64,000 nt of DNA, from the NCBI GenBank assembly GCA_964387685.1, contig CAYLXK010000015.1:1-64000 (forward strand), given 5' to 3'. Both the position numbers and the translations under genes were made by a program. Origin of the DNA: Bryobacter sp964387685. GTDB lineage: Bacteria > Acidobacteriota > Terriglobia > Bryobacterales > Bryobacteraceae. Below the pieces are notes generated by a model, which saw nothing but the letters and a program-made list of their open reading frames with translations, was not told the DNA's origin and ran no database searches. Below, piece by piece: positions 43,897 to 52,854 of this stretch (positions within the stretch are counted from its first letter, which is position 1; each line of letters starts with the position of its first letter).

Positions 43897-44889
43897 ATGC
43901 GACTACTTGCTCCTCTCTTTTTCGCGGCGGCCTTGGCGGCCCAGGTGAAGCAGAACTTTATCTATGAAACAGCGCCCTTTCCGGAATGCCATGCCTCCAC
44001 GATCGTCGAAACGGCGCCGGGGGAATTTGTGGCCTCCTGGTTTGGCGGGACGAAAGAAGGCGCCAAAGACGTGGCCATCTGGGGAGCGCGCCTCTCGGGC
44101 GGAAAGTGGGGCGCGCCGTTTGAAATCGCGCGCGAGCCGAATTACTCCACTTACAACCCCGTACTCTTCTACACCAAAGACAAGACTCTCTGGCTTTACT
44201 ACAAGTTCGGTACACACCCCACGCGTTGGAATGGCGCGAAGATTCGGTCCAACGATGGCGGCCGCACCTGGGGCGGTAAGGAGTATCTGCCCGCGGGCAC
44301 CTATGGCCCGATCAAGAATAAGCCGCTGGTTATGAACGACGGCACGATTGTGTCGGGCACCAGCGTCGAAAGCGATTTCGCGTGGACGGCTTGGGTAGAA
44401 CGCTCGACAGATAACGGGGCCTCGTGGACCAAGCACGGGCCCATTGTTTTTCCCGGGCAGCCCAAAGGAATCATTCAACCGGCCATGGCTATGATCGGCA
44501 AGACCATGCGGATGTACCTACGCTCCACCGAGCGCATCGGCTTCATCACTTACTCGGATTCAAAAGACGGCGGCAAGACCTGGAGCGACGCGAAGGCCAC
44601 GACGCTGCCGAACCCCAATAGCGGCATCGATACGGTGACGCTCAAGGACGGGCGCACGGTGCTGATCTACAACCACACCGCCAAGGGACGGAGTCCGCTG
44701 AACATTGCCGTGACGAAAGACGGGGAGAAGTGGAGCGCGCCAATGGTGCTTGAGAGCGAGCCGGGTGAGTATTCCTATCCCGCCATCATTCAGGCCGCGG
44801 ACGGCTCGGTACATGCAACGTGGACGTGGAAGCGGCAGAAGGTGAAGTACGCGGTGATTCCGCTCGCGTCGCTACCAAATCCCCAGTAA
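43897..44889 (+). CDS. Exported sialidase-like (BNR/Asp-box) protein
   Basis: A 330-residue protein with a signal peptide (MRLLAPLFFAAALAAQ) and a six-bladed sialidase-type propeller. Three Asp-box-like motifs are seen ('SNDGGRTWG', 'STDNGASWT', 'SKDGGKTWS'). An N-terminal 'ECHASTIVETAPGEF' segment and a conserved 'AIIQAADGSVHATWTWKR' end match the exo-alpha-sialidase-like family common in Bacteroidota and Planctomycetota. Sialidase activity is not certain: related proteins act on rhamnogalacturonan. ATG 43897 is preferred to TTG 43888. The 3' end overlaps the convergent transporter by 18 bp. Confidence 0.85.
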   Translation: MRLLAPLFFAAALAAQVKQNFIYETAPFPECHASTIVETAPGEFVASWFGGTKEGAKDVAIWGARLSGGKWGAPFEIAREPNYSTYNPVLFYTKDKTLWLYYKFGTHPTRWNGAKIRSNDGGRTWGGKEYLPAGTYGPIKNKPLVMNDGTIVSGTSVESDFAWTAWVERSTDNGASWTKHGPIVFPGQPKGIIQPAMAMIGKTMRMYLRSTERIGFITYSDSKDGGKTWSDAKATTLPNPNSGIDTVTLKDGRTVLIYNHTAKGRSPLNIAVTKDGEKWSAPMVLESEPGEYSYPAIIQAADGSVHATWTWKRQKVKYAVIPLASLPNPQ

Positions 44890-46275
44890 CTTCCACCACG
44901 CAAATCCGGCCGTGGACCAAATGACCAGGTTCACCAGCGCGCAAACGAATCCGACCCGCCACCAATCTTTCATTTCGACGTAGCCTTGCGCGAAGAACAT
45001 TGGCGAGGGCGTCGTGCCATAGTTCGTCAGGCCGGCCGAGAGGCTTGTGTAGAGGGCAAACGAATACGCCACCAGCCCCGGAGGCGCGCCCTGGGCCGCA
45101 ATGACGGCGACGAAGGCCGGATAGAGCGCCAATAAGTGCGCGGTGATACTCGCAAACGCGTAGTGCGCAAAGAAGTAAATCAACAGCGAGATCATCAGCA
45201 GCGGATACCAATCCAGGCCCGTCAGCGCGCCGCCGATGGACTTGGCGAACTCCGTCGGCAGGCCCGTTGCATTTAAGGCTTTGGCGAGATTCAGCAGTCC
45301 GCCGTACCAGATGAAGATGTCCCACGCGGACTCTTCTTTCTTCACCTGCTCCCAGGTGAGAACGCCCGTCACCAGCAACGCGATGCAGCCCAACAAAGCC
45401 GGCACGGCGACGTCGAGCTTGTGAATTGAAGTAGTGGCCCAACCCCCGCACACGCCAATGAAGACCGCGACCAGGATCCATTCCGGGTTGGTGAGGCGGC
45501 CCATCTTTGCGAGCTCGCCGCGAGCGAAGAGGGCGGCCTCCGGGGTCTTGGTCACTTGAGGCTGATATATCTTGCTAACGACCCAAGGGACAACGAGGAT
45601 ACTTAACAAGCCCGGGACGGCCCCCGCCTTAAACCAGGCCAGCCAATCGATAGAAACGTTATTGAGCTCTTGCGCGAGCTTAGCGGCAAAAGGATTCGAC
45701 GCTTGGCCCGTAAGGAACATCGCCGTCGTGACGCAGATGCCCTGATAAACGCTGACCATTAAGAACGAACCGATCTTGCGCGCGGTTTCGCCCGGGCTCG
45801 AGCCATAGAGCTCCGCCACGCTGCGCACAATCGGGAGGATGACGCCGCCGGAGCGCGCGCCATTGGACGGAATGATGGTGGCAAGGACCAAGTCGCTTGC
45901 GCACAGGGCGTAGCTGACGCCGATACTGGTTTGGCCGAAACTGCGCACGAAGAACAACGCGATCCGTCGTGCGAAGCCCGTGTTGATCATGGAGCGCGAG
46001 ATAAAGAAGGCTCCCAGCACCAGCCAATTGGTGGGGTCGGCATAGCCATCCAGGGCTTGCTTGATCGTGAGTCCGCCCAGGAGACTGGAAAAGACAACCG
46101 CAATCAAAACCAGCGCGCCGCCCGATATAGGCTGAAAAATCAAGCCCGCTACGGTAGCCGAGAAAAGAGCGAAAATCCGCCAGCCTTCCGGGGCGACGCT
46201 TTCGGGCTTGGGGATCGCGTAGGCGATAAAGAGATAAATGAGGACCAGGATGCCCAGGCCCCGGAGTCTGCTCAA
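44872..46275 (-). CDS. DASS-family anion:sodium symporter
   Basis: A 467-residue transporter with about 12 helices of the divalent anion:sodium symporter (SLC13-like) family: 'TIIPSNGARSGGVILPIV' and 'LTNYGTTPSPMFFAQGYV' are the S-N-T-like signature regions. Members carry dicarboxylates, citrate or sulfate. The start is TTG 46275: the open frame extends much further upstream, but GAGGG (46287-46283) lies seven bases before this TTG and the protein begins SRLRGLGILV. Location beside a sulfatase makes sulfate a tempting but unproven substrate. Confidence 0.88.
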   Translation of the reverse strand: MSRLRGLGILVLIYLFIAYAIPKPESVAPEGWRIFALFSATVAGLIFQPISGGALVLIAVVFSSLLGGLTIKQALDGYADPTNWLVLGAFFISRSMINTGFARRIALFFVRSFGQTSIGVSYALCASDLVLATIIPSNGARSGGVILPIVRSVAELYGSSPGETARKIGSFLMVSVYQGICVTTAMFLTGQASNPFAAKLAQELNNVSIDWLAWFKAGAVPGLLSILVVPWVVSKIYQPQVTKTPEAALFARGELAKMGRLTNPEWILVAVFIGVCGGWATTSIHKLDVAVPALLGCIALLVTGVLTWEQVKKEESAWDIFIWYGGLLNLAKALNATGLPTEFAKSIGGALTGLDWYPLLMISLLIYFFAHYAFASITAHLLALYPAFVAVIAAQGAPPGLVAYSFALYTSLSAGLTNYGTTPSPMFFAQGYVEMKDWWRVGFVCALVNLVIWSTAGFAWWKLLGIW

Positions 46276-46282
46276 TGAACTA

Positions 46283-46287
46283 CCCTC
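46283..46287 (-). promoter_or_regulatory. Shine-Dalgarno GAGGG setting a TTG start
   Basis: GAGGG read on the minus strand, seven bases before TTG 46275, fixes the start of the DASS transporter and rules out the long upstream frame. Confidence 0.7.
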
Positions 46288-46320
46288 GGTTATCCTATGG
46301 TTTAGACCTCCAAATATCTC

Positions 46321-47292
46321 ATGATTTCCCTCGTCATCCCGATCCACAACGAAGAGCCGTCCATCCTGCCGCTCTATGACCGCTTGACGAGCGTCATGGA
46401 ACGCTTGCAGCGGCCCTACGAAATCCTTTTTGTCGACGACGCCTCTACCGACCGTAGCTTCGACCTCTTGGCTAACCTCGTCGAGACGGATGCACGCCTC
46501 AAGGTGATTCGCTTGCGCCGCAATTTTGGCCAAACCGCGGCGCTCTCCGCGGGCTTCGACGAGGCCCAAGGCGAAATCGTGATTTCGATGGACGGCGATC
46601 TCCAGCACGATCCCGAAGACATTCCCGCGCTCCTGGAAAAGGTAGAGCAGGGCTGGGATATCGCCTCCGGCTGGCGCAAGAATCGTGTGGACAACGCCGT
46701 CACGCGCAAGATTCCCTCGCGCATCGCCAACTGGCTCATGGCCAAGGCCTCGGGCGTGGAGCTGCATGATTTCGGCACCACCTTCAAGGCCTACCGGGCG
46801 GAGATTCTCAAGGACGTGAATCTCTACGGCGAATTGCATCGCTTCATTCCGGCGCTAGCCAACCTCTATGGCGCGCGCGTCATTGAGGTGCCGATCAAGA
46901 ACACTCCTCGCGCGGCCGGGGATTCCCACTATGGCCTGGGCCGCACTTTCCGCGTGCTCTACGACATCGTCACCATCAAATTCCTGCTCACCTACTTCAC
47001 GCGGCCCATGCACTTCTTCGGCATGCTGGGCTTGGGCGGAACGCTGGCCGGCGGCGCGATCATGCTCTATCTGTTGATCTATAAGTTGCTGGGCAATGAG
47101 ATCGCCATCCAACATGGGCCGCTGATGATTGCCGGCGCGCTGCTCTTGCTGGCCGGCATCAGCATGTTCTCCACCGGCATCCTGGGCGAAATGTTGATGC
47201 GCACCTACTTTGAGAGTCAAGGGCGGCGCATCTATGCGGTGCGCGAGATCCGGGCTCGTAAAGAAGGACAAGCCTCGCGGGCGGGCCGATGA
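46321..47292 (+). CDS. Family-2 glycosyltransferase, DPM1/GtrB-like
   Basis: A 323-residue inverting glycosyltransferase. The GT-A domain opens 'ISLVIPIHNEEPSILP', with 'DDASTDRS' and 'SMDGDLQHDPEDIP' as nucleotide-sugar and metal motifs. Two C-terminal transmembrane helices (about 235-290) follow, as in polyprenyl-phosphate glucosyl/mannosyl transferases such as GtrB and ArnC. It likely charges undecaprenyl-phosphate with a sugar at the cytoplasmic face of the membrane. The next gene starts within its stop (ATGA at 47289). Confidence 0.92.
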   Translation: MISLVIPIHNEEPSILPLYDRLTSVMERLQRPYEILFVDDASTDRSFDLLANLVETDARLKVIRLRRNFGQTAALSAGFDEAQGEIVISMDGDLQHDPEDIPALLEKVEQGWDIASGWRKNRVDNAVTRKIPSRIANWLMAKASGVELHDFGTTFKAYRAEILKDVNLYGELHRFIPALANLYGARVIEVPIKNTPRAAGDSHYGLGRTFRVLYDIVTIKFLLTYFTRPMHFFGMLGLGGTLAGGAIMLYLLIYKLLGNEIAIQHGPLMIAGALLLLAGISMFSTGILGEMLMRTYFESQGRRIYAVREIRARKEGQASRAGR

Positions 47293-47972
47293 CCTCCCGG
47301 CGCGCCCTCCTGCTGGGGCCCACGCTCGCGCTGGCGCAATCCAAAGCGACGGCGCTCTTTGATGGAAACAGCTTCGCAGGGTGGCGCGCGCCTCTTCCGG
47401 AGATTGCCATCGAAGAATGTTGGCGGATCGCCGAAGGTTGCCTGGAGACAATACCCGACGCCGAGTTGCCGCACGGGCTCTCAACGGACATTTGGACCGC
47501 CGGCAACTACACGAGCTTCGATCTGCGCTTTGAATACTGGGCCGAGCCGCGGGGAAACGGCGGCTTGAAGTACCAGGTGCAGAAGGCGATTTATGTGGAA
47601 GACATCGCCGGCAAGCAGCGCGTGATCGAATCGTTCGAGCAGCAGCCCGGCGCGAGGGTGATCGGTTACTCGGTCGCTTTGGAGTATCAGGTATCGGCAC
47701 CAGACGAGCCTGCGGGTCTGAAGTCCATAGCGGCCCGCGCCGGGGCCTTGTACAACAAGAAGGGTCCGCCTGAGCATGTGGTGGCCAAGGCGGGGGAATG
47801 GAACGCGGCGCGGGTGCGCGTCGAACCCAAAGGCATGCTTCGGCATTGGTTGAATGGTGACTTGGCTATGGAAACACAGCTTTTCGATCCCCTGCGCCCC
47901 TTGCCGATTGCCTTGCAACATCACGGCACGCGAGTGCGCTACCGGCAATTAATACTCGAAGCACTCGCCTGA
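47289..47972 (+). CDS. DUF1080 (3-keto-disaccharide hydrolase-like) protein
   Basis: A 227-residue protein with an N-terminal leader (MTSRRALLLGPTLALAQ) and the DUF1080 fold: 'ALFDGNSFAGWR', then 'FDLRFEYWAEPRGNGGLKYQ' and a C-terminal 'IALQHHGTRVRYRQLIL'. DUF1080 proteins are concanavalin-like, with reported 3-keto-disaccharide hydrolase activity in some members. It is exported and translationally coupled to the GT2 gene. It converges on the PPC gene, with two bases between stops. Confidence 0.88.
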   Translation: MTSRRALLLGPTLALAQSKATALFDGNSFAGWRAPLPEIAIEECWRIAEGCLETIPDAELPHGLSTDIWTAGNYTSFDLRFEYWAEPRGNGGLKYQVQKAIYVEDIAGKQRVIESFEQQPGARVIGYSVALEYQVSAPDEPAGLKSIAARAGALYNKKGPPEHVVAKAGEWNAARVRVEPKGMLRHWLNGDLAMETQLFDPLRPLPIALQHHGTRVRYRQLILEALA

Positions 47973-47974
47973 AT

Positions 47975-48514
47975 TTAGCGCCAGGTCTTATCGTCGAAGC
48001 GCTTCATATCCAGTGAGGCCGGCAGCACGCCCAAGGTCACCACGGCAAACGTAAAAACCTTGTTACCGGCTTCCAGGTGCCCGCCATAGGACTTGTCCGT
48101 ATCGGCATAGCTCAAATGGCAATGGATCTTCCCATTCAGGATCATGCCATTCACGCTCACGATATCGACGGATGCCGTAGGGTTCTCGATAAACACGTTC
48201 TTGGAAGGAAAGCTCCGGTTGCTAACGACGTGATAGTGCGTCGAGGTGAGGCTGCCAAGGCCGCTTAAGATCACCGCATTCGAGATCTTCTCTTGTTGGA
48301 CCAATTTCTCAATGCCCGCAAGCAGATCCGCCTGGTGCTTCAGCCTTAACACGACAATGCGCTCGAACTGGGCACTCACGGCCGTCATCTCGGGCACAGC
48401 CGGATTCAGCCCCTTGGCATCGTCGGCGGGGGTGGTGGACTTGGTGACTTCCGTCCGTTTCACTTGGGCGGAAAGAGCGGCGGCTAGCAGCGTCAGGCAG
48501 AGAAGGATGCGCAT
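47975..48514 (-). CDS. Exported PPC (DUF296) domain protein
   Basis: A 179-residue protein whose residues about 50-170 form a PPC/DUF296 domain: 'VLRLKHQADLLAGIEKLV', 'ILSGLGSLTSTHYHVV', 'HCHLSYADTDKSYGGHL'. PPC domains in plants are linked to AT-hook DNA-binding proteins, and stand-alone bacterial ones have unknown function. This one carries a signal peptide (MRILLCLTLLAAALSAQ), so it should be periplasmic and a DNA-binding label would mislead. A histidine cluster could bind metal. It is the last gene of the NIPSNAP-VOC-PSD1-DUF1501 run, 19 bp after DUF1501. Confidence 0.85.
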   Translation of the reverse strand: MRILLCLTLLAAALSAQVKRTEVTKSTTPADDAKGLNPAVPEMTAVSAQFERIVVLRLKHQADLLAGIEKLVQQEKISNAVILSGLGSLTSTHYHVVSNRSFPSKNVFIENPTASVDIVSVNGMILNGKIHCHLSYADTDKSYGGHLEAGNKVFTFAVVTLGVLPASLDMKRFDDKTWR

Positions 48515-48533
48515 GCACGCATCTTATCGAGCC

Positions 48534-49943
48534 CTAGGCCAGGATTTTCTTCACCACCTGCCCGTGCACATCCGTCAGCCGGAAGTCCCGGCCCATGTAT
48601 TTGTAGGTCAGCTTCGTGTGATCAAAACCGAGCGCATGCAGAATCGTGGCCTGCAAGTCGTGGATGTGGACGGGATCTTCGGTCACGTTGAAGGCCAGGT
48701 CGTCCGTCTTGCCCACCACCGTTCCGCCCTTCACCCCGCCGCCCGCCAGAAACATCGAATAGGCGTTGGGATGATGATCGCGCCCCGCATTGTCGGGGTC
48801 CAGCGTATTGCGGACCTCCTGCATGGGCGTGCGGCCGAATTCCCCGCCCCAAACAATCAGCGTGTCCTCCAGCAGCCCGCGCTGCTTCAAGTCCTGGATC
48901 AGCGCGGCGGTGCCTTGGTCGGTCTTGTCGCAGTTGGCCTTCAAGGCTTTGTTTAAATTCGTGTGCTGATCCCAGGAGGCGTGCATCATCAGGATGAATC
49001 GCACCCCGCGCTCCACCATGCGCCGCGCGAGCAAGCAGTTGGTGGAGAACTGATTCGTGGGTTCCTTGCCCACGCCATACATTTCGAGAGTTTCCTTGGA
49101 TTCCTTCGAAAAGTCGATCAACTCGGGTCCGGCCATCTGCATGCGATAAGCCAGCTCATAGGCGTTAATGCGCGAGTTGATCTCCTCATCCCCACTCTCC
49201 GCCAGCCGCTCGCGGTTCAAGTCTCCAATGGCATCGATGGCGGCGCGTTGCGCTTTGGCATCCACGCCTTCGGGGCTCGACAGGTACAAAATCGGATCGC
49301 CCGCATTGCGGAACTGCGTCCCCTGATAGGTGCTGGGCAGGAAGCCGCTCGAAAAATTCGTCGCGCCCCCGCTGGTGCCTACGCCCGAGCTCAGCACGAC
49401 GAAGCCCGGCAGATTCTCGCTCTCGCTGCCCAACCCATAGAGGGACCAAGCGCCCATCGTGGGGCGGCCTTGCTGGATCGATCCGCTGAAAAGCAATTGC
49501 TGCCCCGGATGGTGATTAAAGGCGTCCGTCTGGATGCTCCGCACCAGGCAAAGGTCGTCCGCGCAAGAGGCGATGTGAGGAATGTAATCGCTTAGCTCCA
49601 TGCCAGACCGGCCATGCTTGGTAAAGACGCGGGGGCTGCCCAGCACAGCCGCCGTGGGCTTGATGAAGGCGAGCTTCAGGTCTTTGGTAAAGCTTGCGGG
49701 CAGGCTCTGCCCGTGCCATTTCTGCAACTCCGGCTTGGGATCGAAAAGATCCATCTGGCTGGGGCCGCCCTCCATAAACATGAAGATCACGCGCTTGGCT
49801 TTGGGCGCGAAATGCGGGCGCTTGGGCGCCAGCGGGTTGGCCGTCGCGGCATAACCGTCGCGGGCGAGCAGGTCTCCCAGGGCCATCATGCCGATGCCCC
49901 CGCCCATGCTTTCGAGAAATTTTCTACGGGCTTGCCAGGTCAT
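48534..49943 (-). CDS. DUF1501 protein (sulfatase-like fold, exported)
   Basis: A 469-residue DUF1501 protein, related in fold to alkaline phosphatase and sulfatases. ATG 49943 (MTWQARRKFLESMGGG) gives a twin-arginine-like leader; GAGGGAG lies just upstream. Family hallmarks include 'VIFMFMEGGPSQMDLFDPKP', 'HHPGQQLLFSG' and 'WGGEFGRTPM'. No C-x-P-x-R site is present, so it is not a formylglycine sulfatase. It is always found beside DUF1549/DUF1553 cytochrome proteins, as here: the PSD1 gene ends five bases upstream. Biochemical role is unknown. Confidence 0.94.
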   Translation of the reverse strand: MTWQARRKFLESMGGGIGMMALGDLLARDGYAATANPLAPKRPHFAPKAKRVIFMFMEGGPSQMDLFDPKPELQKWHGQSLPASFTKDLKLAFIKPTAAVLGSPRVFTKHGRSGMELSDYIPHIASCADDLCLVRSIQTDAFNHHPGQQLLFSGSIQQGRPTMGAWSLYGLGSESENLPGFVVLSSGVGTSGGATNFSSGFLPSTYQGTQFRNAGDPILYLSSPEGVDAKAQRAAIDAIGDLNRERLAESGDEEINSRINAYELAYRMQMAGPELIDFSKESKETLEMYGVGKEPTNQFSTNCLLARRMVERGVRFILMMHASWDQHTNLNKALKANCDKTDQGTAALIQDLKQRGLLEDTLIVWGGEFGRTPMQEVRNTLDPDNAGRDHHPNAYSMFLAGGGVKGGTVVGKTDDLAFNVTEDPVHIHDLQATILHALGFDHTKLTYKYMGRDFRLTDVHGQVVKKILA

Positions 49944-49948
49944 CTTCA

Positions 49949-52411
49949 CTACTCCCTCACGATGAATTCGTCGGTATTCAGCAGCACCCGCGCCAGCGCC
50001 GTCCATGCGCCGGCCGGAGGCTGCTCGTCTACAAATTTGGCCAGCCGTGCCCGCTCAGTCGCCGTGGGCGCGCGGCCCAGCACCAGTTGGAATCCGTACT
50101 CGATGCGGCCCGCCGTCGTCGCGGGCCCTTCGCTAGTGAGCCGATAGGCAAGCGCCTGCGCCGCCTCAAAGAAGACAGGATCGTTCAATAGATTCAAGGC
50201 TTGGAGCGGAGTATTCGAAGTGCGGCGGCGGCTGCAAGCCACGCTCATGTCCGGCGCGTCGAAATTCGTCAGCATCGGATACGGCGCCGTGCGTTGGAAG
50301 TGAATATAGAGCCCGCGCCGGTAGCGTTCCGGTCCTGTCGCATCCACCCACTTCGCGCTGTTGGCATAAACCAGTTCGGCCACGCCCTTGGGCTGCGGTG
50401 GCTTCACGCTAGGTCCGCCAATCGTGTCGTTCAAAAGGCCGCTGGCGGAAAGTGCCGCGTCGCGGATGGTCTCCGCCCCCAGACGCAGGCGGATTTGCCG
50501 CGCCAGCAGGGCATTGTCGGCATCTACGGCGGCCACATCCGCGCGATGCTTGGAACTCTGCCGGTACGTGGCGCTCGTAACGATCAGCTTGTGCAGCCGC
50601 TTCACGCTCCAGCCCTGTGCGCGAAATTCGCGCGCCAGCCAATCCAGCAGTTCCGGATGGGAAGGCTTGTCGCCTTGGGTACCGAAGTCTTCGCTGGTCT
50701 TCACCAATCCGCGCCCGAAAAATTCCTGCCAGTAGCGATTCACAATCACACGCGGCGTCAAGAAATTCGCCTCGCTCACCAGCCACTTGGCATAGGCCAG
50801 GCGCGCGGGCTCGCCGCCAGTCTCCATCGGCGGCAGCACTGCCAGCGCTCCGGGATCCACTGGAATGCCCTTCGTACGCCAATCCCCCCGCACGGCAATG
50901 TGTTGCGCCTTGGCTTCGGGGTCTTGCTCTAAAACATACGCCTGCGTGAGCTTCGGCGTTTCGCCATCCAGTTTGTTCCATTGCTCGCGCGCGGCCTTGA
51001 GCTTCTCAGCCCCATCCTTATCGGCCTTAAACAGTTGACCGGGGCTGGATACGAAGTACTTCTTCAGTCTCCAGGCGTCCCGCACACTACGCTGCGCCTC
51101 CGGCATCAGCAGCACTTTCTCGGCGTGGTCGAACATCACGCGGAAGCTCGTTACGCTGAAGTCCCACTCGAGATCCTTACCCGGCTCCAGCACCGCGGCG
51201 CGCATCTTCGTTTGCCAAGTCTGAAACCACTCCTCGATCGGCGCGCTGCGCCAGATCTCCTCGCGTTTCTTTTCATAAGCGGCGCGCGAGGCAAGCCAAG
51301 GCCCCAGTTCACCCGGCATCGGCGCATCCATCACGACGTCCTTTGCGCCGGAGAAGACCGCCATGCCCTGGTAGTATTCGCGCTGTGAGATGGGATCGTA
51401 TTTATGGTCGTGGCATTGAGAGCAGCCCATCGTCAGGCCCAGCCAGGTGGTGGAGGTGGTGTTCACCCGATTCACCAACGCATCAAAGCGGTCCTCGTCC
51501 CGATGCACTCCCGCCTCGCGATTGATCAGCGTGTTGCGGTGAAAGCCGGTGGCGATCTTTTGTTCCAGCGTCGCGTTGGGCAAGAGGTCCCCCGCCAGTT
51601 GCTCAATCGTGAAGCGGTCGAAGGGCTTATCGGAGTTGAAGGCTTCGATTACATAATTGCGCCAGCGCCAGGCATGGGGCCGCGTCAAATCCTTTTCGTA
51701 GCCGTCGGAATCGGCATAGCGCGCCAGATCCAACCATTGGCGCGCCCATCGCTCCCCGTAATGCGGGCTCTCAAGCAGCTTATCGACGACGCGCTCGTAT
51801 GCATCGGGACGCGTATCGGCCAGAAACTCCCGCTGCAGCGCGGGCGTAGGCGGCAGCCCCGTCAAGTCCAAAGACACACGGCGCAGCAGCGTGGCCTTGG
51901 GCGCTTCCGGAGAAGGAGCGAATCCTTGCGCTTCCAGCTTCGCCAGCACAAAGCGATCCACCGGATGCTTAGACCATGCCGTGTTCTTCACGGCGGGCAT
52001 TTCGCCCTGCCACAGCGGCTGGAAGGCCCAATGATTGCTTTTGCGCGTACTGCCTTTGCCGATCGTTAAGCCAGCAGGCCAAGCCGCACCCTCGTCAATC
52101 CAAGCCTTCAAGGCCGCCAGTTCGGGCGCCGTCAGCGGTGCACCAGCCGGAGGCATGCGGAATCCTTCTTTGGCGCTCGTCACGCGCTCCATCAGCTTCG
52201 AAGCGCTCGCCTTCCCAGGCATAATCACAGCGCCCGAATAGCCGCCCTTCATCGCGTCCGCGCCGTTATCCAGGCGCAGCCCCGATATCTGCTGCCCCGC
52301 CCCATGGCACACCACGCACTTGCGGGCAAAGACGGGCTGGACTTCGTTCGCGAAGTCGACAGCCACCAAGGGAACTCCGCTCAGCAGCAGTAGCGGAAGC
52401 AGGCTTTTCAT
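49949..52411 (-). CDS. Planctomycete-type cytochrome c / DUF1549 / DUF1553 protein
   Basis: An 820-residue exported protein with three parts: an N-terminal cytochrome-c-like domain ('CVVCHGAG' haem motif near residue 33, with 'RMPPAGAPL' supplying a Met), a DUF1549 region ('LARYADSDGYEKDLTRPHAWRWRN', 'GCSQCHDHKYDPI', a second CxxCH) and a DUF1553 region ('WQEFFGRGLVKTSEDFG', 'RRTSNTPLQALNLLNDP'). This set with DUF1501 is plentiful in Planctomycetota and some Acidobacteriota and is linked to surface or polysaccharide breakdown without firm biochemistry. The gene sits in an operon between VOC and DUF1501. Confidence 0.95.
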   Translation of the reverse strand: MKSLLPLLLLSGVPLVAVDFANEVQPVFARKCVVCHGAGQQISGLRLDNGADAMKGGYSGAVIMPGKASASKLMERVTSAKEGFRMPPAGAPLTAPELAALKAWIDEGAAWPAGLTIGKGSTRKSNHWAFQPLWQGEMPAVKNTAWSKHPVDRFVLAKLEAQGFAPSPEAPKATLLRRVSLDLTGLPPTPALQREFLADTRPDAYERVVDKLLESPHYGERWARQWLDLARYADSDGYEKDLTRPHAWRWRNYVIEAFNSDKPFDRFTIEQLAGDLLPNATLEQKIATGFHRNTLINREAGVHRDEDRFDALVNRVNTTSTTWLGLTMGCSQCHDHKYDPISQREYYQGMAVFSGAKDVVMDAPMPGELGPWLASRAAYEKKREEIWRSAPIEEWFQTWQTKMRAAVLEPGKDLEWDFSVTSFRVMFDHAEKVLLMPEAQRSVRDAWRLKKYFVSSPGQLFKADKDGAEKLKAAREQWNKLDGETPKLTQAYVLEQDPEAKAQHIAVRGDWRTKGIPVDPGALAVLPPMETGGEPARLAYAKWLVSEANFLTPRVIVNRYWQEFFGRGLVKTSEDFGTQGDKPSHPELLDWLAREFRAQGWSVKRLHKLIVTSATYRQSSKHRADVAAVDADNALLARQIRLRLGAETIRDAALSASGLLNDTIGGPSVKPPQPKGVAELVYANSAKWVDATGPERYRRGLYIHFQRTAPYPMLTNFDAPDMSVACSRRRTSNTPLQALNLLNDPVFFEAAQALAYRLTSEGPATTAGRIEYGFQLVLGRAPTATERARLAKFVDEQPPAGAWTALARVLLNTDEFIVRE

Positions 52412-52416
52412 GCCGC

Positions 52417-52803
52417 CTATTTTATCGCCCAGGGATTATAGGTGCCGATATGCCATTCTTTTCCTTCGGGATCGAGGCAACTGAAGGCGCGCCCGCCATA
52501 GGGCTTGTCCTCCAAGGGTCGAGTGATCTTGCCCCCGGCGCTCAGCACCTCGGCATGCACGGCATCGGCGTCGTCGACAATCAGGCAAATGCCGCCAGAA
52601 CCTTCGGCGCTAGCCTCGTCCGAAGCCGACCCCAGCATCACCATCCCTCCGCCCATCGTGAGTTCCGCATGTTGGATCGCGCCGCCTTCTCCCTCATAAA
52701 CGGCGTGCCTCGTGAAGCCGAAAACTTGGCAAAGCCACTGAATCGCCGCCGAAGCGTCGCGATAGAGAAGCGACGGAACAATTCTGCTTTTGGATTCCTG
52801 CAT
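52417..52803 (-). CDS. VOC-superfamily protein
   Basis: A 128-residue glyoxalase-fold protein with 'IVPSLLYRDASAAIQWLCQVFGF' and the late 'AFSCLDPEGKEWHIGTYNPW', typical of PhnB/bleomycin-resistance-like members. Its role is unknown. It precedes the PSD1 gene by five bases and follows the NIPSNAP gene by about 50. Confidence 0.9.
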   Translation of the reverse strand: MQESKSRIVPSLLYRDASAAIQWLCQVFGFTRHAVYEGEGGAIQHAELTMGGGMVMLGSASDEASAEGSGGICLIVDDADAVHAEVLSAGGKITRPLEDKPYGGRAFSCLDPEGKEWHIGTYNPWAIK

Positions 52804-52854
52804 GCGCTTATTTTGCGCGATGCGGTGCGGCGCGTATTGTAAAAATCGGCGGCA

